From NCBI GenBank assembly GCA_007449985.2, contig VIIQ02000079.1, positions 248,001 through 312,000 of the forward strand: a DNA stretch of 64,000 nt, given 5' to 3'. This DNA is from Desmodesmus armatus. Lineage: Eukaryota; Chlorophyta; Chlorophyceae; Sphaeropleales; Scenedesmaceae. Position 1 is the first letter of the stretch, and each line of letters opens with the position of its first letter. Under the pieces are notes generated by a model that saw only the letters and a program-made list of their open reading frames with translations, searched no databases and was not told the DNA's origin. Position numbers and translations under genes: made by a program. Below are positions 60,401 to 64,000 of the stretch, in pieces.

Positions 60401-63370
60401 GGCCTTCTTCCCGCACACCATTCAGTTGCTTGAGTGCTGCTCATGGTCAATGCTGACGCTTTCGATCAAGCTATACACCTTCCTACCAGGCTACTCAGGT
60501 GCTAGCTTTGGTTTGTGCTGTAGGTTGTGGAGGTGCAGCTGCCATTCCCCAACCACCTGTTGGAGAATGCCAAGCGGAGCTACACAGAGAAACACCCGCT
60601 GGGGCACGACAAGGAGCAGCTCAGCCGACTGCGAACCGACATTGGCAGCAGCAACGAGCGTGGAGAGAGGGTGCTTGAGTACACGGTGGCTTGCGATAGC
60701 CCCTTTTTCAACGCACCAGCAACCGTCACGCTCAGGAGCAGTGGCGCAACACCGGCAATGCAGGACGCAACAGCAGCAAGCAGCCCGGCAGTGACGCGGC
60801 TCAACTCGCCTGCGCAGGGCGCGCGCAAGGCCACACCTCGTGGCGGCCAAGAGCAGCAGCAGCAGCAGGGCACTGCTGGGTCCAACACCATCAAGCTCGC
60901 GCTCAAGCCAGTGGGCCCTGGCGTGTACCCTGCCAGGCTGGTGCTGACGTCAGCTTATGATGTACGTCATGTTGAGCTGCAGGTGACAGCTCAGGCCAGG
61001 GGCCAAGCGTGCGCCCTTGAGCTGGAGTGCCCTGCAAGGCAGCAGGTAAGCAACGGCTTGGTGCATGCCAGGTGCCCACGGGCCTGGTGTGATTGTTCAT
61101 TACTGCCCAGCTTGAAACAAAGACCACAAGGCACACCATCCAGGTGTATCCCATTGCAGCTTGTCTGCCACATGTGCGCCAATAATTCCAACACAAAGCA
61201 CCGTTCAAAGAGACAGCAGCATCCAGGCCGCACTCCCACACTGTGGATTACTGTGTCTGCCTGCAGGTGCTGCAGGAGCTGCCGCTGCTCAATGCCGGCA
61301 GCGATGGTCCTATGAGTGCTACAGCCATTCTGTCAGGCAAGGGCTTCTCTGGGCCCCGGGAGGTCACAGTGCAGGCAAAGACCGACGGCTGGTAAGCAGC
61401 TAAGGTGCTTGTATATGTGGGGCCTTCAAGGCGCCTGCTGTTGTAAATCCCCTAAGGCTTATGTGCTAGATGGGGACCCTTGGCACCGTGTCATACAGCT
61501 ACAGAGGCACTGCATGAGTTTCAAAGCTTTGCATGTCGGGGCAGAAGCACGCTTCGCTCCTGCATTGTGGAACTCAGCTGTCTGCTCATGTCCTGCTGCT
61601 GTTTGCAGCTACCCGCTCACCTTTGCCCCACACGGCACTGGCAATTTCACTGGCACCCTGGAGCTGCTGCTGTCACCAACTGGGGAGAAGCTGGTGTACA
61701 ACCTGACAGGCAAGGCCAGCGAGCCACTGGCTGAGGGGCATGTGGTGGTGGACTGCCAGGTGGGTGCATATGCCTCTCATGCAACTGGTCCAGACGATTG
61801 CTGCACTCCCTGGTGATGGTAGCCTGTCAAGCTGGCAGGCCCCAACTACCTTCAGCTTGATGCAGGCTGCAGCCCCCCTGATGGGGATAAGATCGTGACA
61901 AGCAGCTACAACATCACACTCAGTTCAGCGGCACAAGCTAGCATTGTGCACATCAGATGAGCTCTCCCTTGGCCGCATGCCACAAGCAGCGGCGTGCCAT
62001 CAATAGGGGCAGAAACAAGTACCTGGAAGGCAATGTCACTACTGAGTGGCATAATGGGCTGCAACCGCCGCACTGCAGCATGAGTCATCTGCTGACAACC
62101 GGCCAATGCTACGTGGAAGTCCCTCAAATAACAACAATTCTTCAATGTCTTGATGTTGCTTCAGGCACGGTCATCAACACTGAAGAGGCTGCAGGTACCC
62201 AACATCACCGGCACCTTGCCGCTGCAATACAGCGTGTATGCAGACGCAGACTGGCTGAGTGGACCAGCCACGCTGCAGTGTGCTAGTGCCAACAGGGGCG
62301 ACACCTACAAGCTGTCGCTGTGCCCTCTGGTCAGTGGCACCCACTGGGGGAGCCTGACGTTCATGGCACCTGATGGGAACTACTGCTGGTACTCTGTTGA
62401 GGTGCGGGCCCACACAGCCGTAGTCACGGTGCAGTGTGGTGTGGTGTGATGCCATACTGGAGTGCTCCAGCAGTGCAAGATATCTCTGCACGTGCATGAC
62501 TTGTTTGATTTGTTTTGCTCTGTGGCAGAAAGGTGCAGCATACACACAGCGCATGGCCTGCATGTATGCCATCGGCAGAGCTATGGATCCGGCATCCATT
62601 GACACAGTTTGTTAACCAACCTGGTGGCATGTCTATGCTGCAGGTGCATGCAACCGAGCCATGTGAGGAGAGCAGCATCACGGCCACGTGTCCGGTGCAT
62701 GAGGCCTTGGCCATCAAGGTAGGGGGGCACACCGCCTTTGAAGGCAGGTCACATTGCATGCCTTACTTCTGTAGTGCTTGCTGCACAAGCTGGCCTGTGA
62801 GGTTCACTGACACATTCATGCATGCACACCCTCACCTCTGCACACAATGGGTTCCCAGCATGACTTGCACTTGCTGCAATTCTGGTGGTTCTGCCTTTGT
62901 TGGTCAACCCGGTGTAGGTGGTGCGAACCACCGCAGGGGAGACAATTTATGAGATTCACCTGGCTCGACCCTGGTGGACAATGCCATTGTTGTTTGACAA
63001 AAATGCCCATGTAGCATACTCCCCCATCTGGCATGCATTGTGTGATGGGCCCCTACCCCACTGGCGTGAAACCTTACTACAGGCCTCTTTGAAACCTCCA
63101 CACCTCCAGCAGGAAGCGTGTCAAGCGCGTGTTGGTGCTGAAGACTCCTCAACACATCACCACTGCATGTCTCAATCTGCGCAGGTCTCCCTCACCAACC
63201 CCACCGACAAGCCGCTGCACTTGCGGGCGCTGTACGGCTGCTGCTCGCTGCTGGGCCCCAGTAGCTTTGTAGCTCCCGCTGGTCCCGGTGCTGAGACGAC
63301 CTTCGAGTGCTACTATGCGCCCTTGGTGCAGGGCAGCGAGGAAGGAGTGCTGAGACTGGTCAGCAAGGAG
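42486..63370 (+). CDS. CFAP47: Cilia- and flagella-associated protein 47 (CFAP47), 3' end outside window
   Basis: At least 34 exons give about 2,780 codons. Most junctions are phase-consistent, e.g. 43109-43371, 46851-47165, 47456-47560, 47835-48611, 49818-50694, 50884-51186, 56276-56401, 56841-57053, 57308-57598, 57815-58150, 58317-58493, 58751-58903, 60066-60386, 60524-61045, 63185-63370. Repeated ASH/MSP-like beta modules show the pattern L.FG...G......L.N (LHFGIVPTYAWADQLLQLSN; LDFGKLSPASPGQQPFLVTN). A calponin-homology domain spans exons 57815-58903 (NFGQDLRDGLVLGALIAAYWP). A CH domain within a long ASH array is characteristic of CFAP47, a central-apparatus protein of motile cilia. A low-complexity Ala/Ser insert occupies 47990-48360. 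Two spots are unresolved: the end of exon 4 (about 43890-44027) and the exon 7/8 phase (45112-45547). Two introns use GC donors. The start ATG follows 42485 directly; an upstream exon is not excluded. Confidence 0.88.
47597..47632. repeat. Interstitial telomere-like TTYAGGG array
   Basis: Four to five tandem units alternating TTCAGGG and TTTAGGG lie in the CFAP47 intron after exon 47456-47560. They resemble plant/algal telomere repeats. Confidence 0.7.
51600..55367 (-). CDS. LINE ORF2: AP-type endonuclease and reverse transcriptase, intact
   Basis: 1,255 uninterrupted codons. The N-terminal third is an apurinic-type endonuclease: QN at about residue 16, ETML near 43, LVLGDLNVRLG near 162-172, and SKDHCGLYVS near 300. 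The reverse transcriptase follows, with FVDFKKAFDTV (about 692), the GTKQGSELSPLLF block, and the catalytic YADDVGLLS (about 795). The C-terminus has a zinc-knuckle-like CRVCCG..LKHFLLECP. The protein nicks target DNA and primes reverse transcription on it. The frame begins at TTG, overlapping the ORF1 stop; the first ATG lies after the conserved QN residues. All catalytic motifs are intact, so this copy may be competent. Confidence 0.93.
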   Translation of the reverse strand: MTSPAAQATDIQLLVQNVGGMAAARIPSAVEQHLDCDVYGFVETMLTSDTVGDVEGLLPGYDVYHCVRPRPARGRPHGGVTVYVRRDSPISLGAGLRVASDPAAGIVWLVVPAFRFTVAVCYFSPPGSAVYASGVVDPDPLAALFAGLREAEARGDKHLVLGDLNVRLGTLSCDVPSNMAVPPGLSDPSVLPTIHHLRCVPPQRSSMDLSVPNRSRAVEFLGGLFAVSSVVLNGRAPGDQDGEFTCVSNPLSAGSVGASVVDLACASTSLYGLVESFRVLPFKPSASKDHCGLYVSITDLPRRCYEVPRRGRRGRVYRPTPGSGYTGALLRREGFFHTMLQAWQSGDVPVEDALQQFTEQLMLCAGGDRSVQDRGVQPTGRDQPWYDAECRRLSRELDVAWGAWHESRGMVYGAHNGCPAARQALEAARREYKRCCKRKKREHEMRVQVDMLETYFGHTQKDYWRAFFGGQPPQTPLTDVAAWTGYFRDLLGRVPEPQSLGAEEVALKHQLYAAAPRGAPAAMAALNEPVSYAEVQQCMALPTGKAPDSQGLTGELLRLACAPVREGGSGGDAAPASPVVVECAQWLLQAMLSCACVPEVMRTSKLVPVPKSLSPAALAVRDQYRGISVSHVFSRLLERLMNQRFERLASLLSLRAPTQCGFRPGYGTLDALFTLNHLISVARHQRRRLYVVFVDFKKAFDTVRRDLLLERCRELGVHGPFMDMLISMYDRVCCQVAVNGELGEVFTTASGTKQGSELSPLLFGLFIELLHYMFRHKLPGAGPVLSGLHVPDVMYADDVGLLSFEQGELQELVDVLSVFCHLFGMEVNLAPHKTCAVCFRQRGMKVPAGFRLVYRGREIARQSEYVYLGVRVHETRGLLGASDALAVSGSKAMHAMLTRCRRSCLTQFDIKCRMFDILVEPVLSYASHIWGPAIFAKRLQNTPYDTQAEKVHTSFLRITTGSIKGIATDVVYRDMHRRPIMYHWVVLAARWWTKLSDARDDQPRSLAGCVWREDVALALAGCRECWSSCFLQTMCSLQLLAGDWRQQSLDWVMQQRWEESAVQAALAALFRARWRGLTQGDPRSAPSIGIHKLTHHAWVYPLDPGFNPFSRDDAPPHIKLCLPFDVARNLAQLRIGSAHLEIEQGRKRRVSVPRADRLCRVCCGEDATLAHRQAVLARTRTSRNVEDLKHFLLECPVYDDLRAACPAFPLSDAVVLDDPECVRSVFQHGEQSALAYTLYKMKVRRARLLGLTLGI
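55364..56221 (-). CDS. LINE ORF1: coiled-coil, Ala/Gly-rich nucleic-acid-binding-type protein, probably 5'-truncated
   Basis: 285 open codons with no ATG at the start (the first codon counted is TTG, a few codons after an in-frame TGA). A helix rich in heptad-like residues (QQAQLKRDVKALQRTIKEL) suggests a coiled coil. A Gly/Ala/Ser-rich middle and a basic C-terminal region follow. The stop TGA overlaps the ORF2 start codon as TTGA. ORF1 proteins of LINEs package the RNA; this role is assigned from position and composition only. Confidence 0.65.
   Translation of the reverse strand: MAEVYLQKAGLHSGDSAQQLQDAADKGAQAFMQQAQLKRDVKALQRTIKELQEDQQRLRTQQAAQGAVGAWAPAGWHPDRVGEALAAAGTISKGSILSVAVVYAPKGPGGSSGGAGSGAGVGSSGGRAQHSAAGEQHRGSGAAAAAAGGGRPGDQPPGGASGRRPMALYKILLRSKELEFTVLGGRTRTSLAYQRQPVYVEKLLNEEEKAQRRAMTPTAKDLKARGVRVRWSGAVLEKEVRGPSGRSYWERVQLAREPRSPRGAGAAAAAAAAGDEFAGLDADAY
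62904..63030 (+). mobile_element. Diverged relic of the same LINE 3' UTR, opposite orientation
   Basis: GGTGTAGGTGGTGCGAACCAC and, further on, CGACCCTGG..GACAATGCCATTG align in order and spacing with the sense 3' UTR of the LINE at 51331-51460, but with substitutions and on the plus strand. It lies in the CFAP47 intron between exons 62644-62718 and 63185-63370. Confidence 0.7.
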
Positions 63371-63559
63371 GTAGGTGTGCATGCATGCAGTCCAGTGCAG
63401 TGCAGATCCGCAGGCAAATCGATGCCACCGATGAGTGAATGGTTCATGGGCGGACGGGTACAAGTCTGTCAGCATGTATACTATGGGATAAGCCTATTAC
63501 CTGAATGCCTTCCAAAACCTAAGGGCTCTTCTGACTGCCTGCCCAACTCATGTAGAATT

Positions 63560-64000
63560 GGGAAGAAAATGTTACACGCAGACACATTCGCCACACATCA
63601 ATGGCATTGCCTGCCAGGGTTGAACCGGTTGAAACACTAAGGTGGGGAAAAACCCCGATCCCCGTCAGTGGTTTGCACCACCTACACCAGATAGTAGCCT
63701 GATTCAAAGCAAGACAGCAAAGGAGACTTCATTGACATCCTGAGGCAACACGACAACCTTGTACAGAAGTGGGAAGCAAACAGCTAGGATCCAGCATGCA
63801 GCAGCACCAAGAAATACCCCTTGTCAGGTCAGATGCCCAAAGTCAGCCCAAGAAGGCGCGCCCGGCGCACTTTCATCTTGTACAGAGTGTATGCCAACGC
63901 AGACTGCTCTCCATGTTGAAACACTGATCGCACACATTCAGGGTCGTCCAGTACCACAGCATCAGACAGGGGGAAGGCCGGGCAAGCGGCGCGCAAATCA
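63560..64000 (-). mobile_element. Second copy of the LINE, 3' end only in window
   Basis: Sequence from 63560 to the window edge repeats 51331-51771 (offset 12,229) with no difference seen. It includes the 3' UTR and the last 57 or so codons of ORF2 on the minus strand. It lies in the intron after CFAP47 exon 63185-63370, in the same antisense orientation as the first copy. Confidence 0.93.

Overview
This window looks like nuclear DNA of a flagellated green alga, probably a chlamydomonadalean chlorophyte. The genes are intron-dense, with short GC-rich exons and TG/GC-rich introns. TGTAA motifs, the usual chlorophyte poly(A) signal, lie downstream of several genes. There is a plant/green-algal SBP-box transcription factor, a probable plastid-targeted protein, and a very large flagellar central-apparatus gene (CFAP47). 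No finer identification is claimed. Exon boundaries were worked out by hand from GT/GC..AG sites and phase continuity.

Layout. 114-1465 (+) is a small two-membrane-segment protein of unknown function. 3136-4101 (-) is mitochondrial ribosomal protein mS33. It shares a 122-bp divergent promoter with 4224-14675 (+), an N-myristoylation-motif GAF/TKL protein kinase with a Gln-rich tail. Its introns carry AT-rich islands, a tRNA-like fragment and a triplicated 3' splice site. 14676-19123 has no gene I can support.

19124-24087 is a mobile-element complex. Two 675-bp direct repeats, apparently identical, each end in perfect 22-bp inverted repeats. They flank a two-exon Tc1/mariner-type DDE transposase on the minus strand. 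The 799-nt intron of that transposase is almost filled by an antisense, plus-strand ORF with the motifs of a Vsr-like PD-(D/E)XK endonuclease. This is the most unusual arrangement in the window.

24636-28441 (+) is an SBP-domain transcription factor lacking one canonical zinc ligand. 28442-34044 is unassigned. 34045-34338 (+) is the signal peptidase subunit SPC12/SPCS1. 35928-39224 (+) is a probable plastid protein of unknown function. 40287-41900 (-) is a DeSI/PPPDE thiol peptidase, divergent from 42486-63370+ (+), the CFAP47 gene. At least 34 exons and about 2,780 codons of CFAP47 are visible, with ASH-like modules and a calponin-homology domain; its 3' end lies outside the window.

CFAP47 introns host a nearly full-length LINE retrotransposon on the minus strand (51331 to about 56240), the 3' end of an apparently identical second copy at the right edge (63560-64000), and a diverged relic of the same 3' UTR in the opposite orientation (about 62904-63030).
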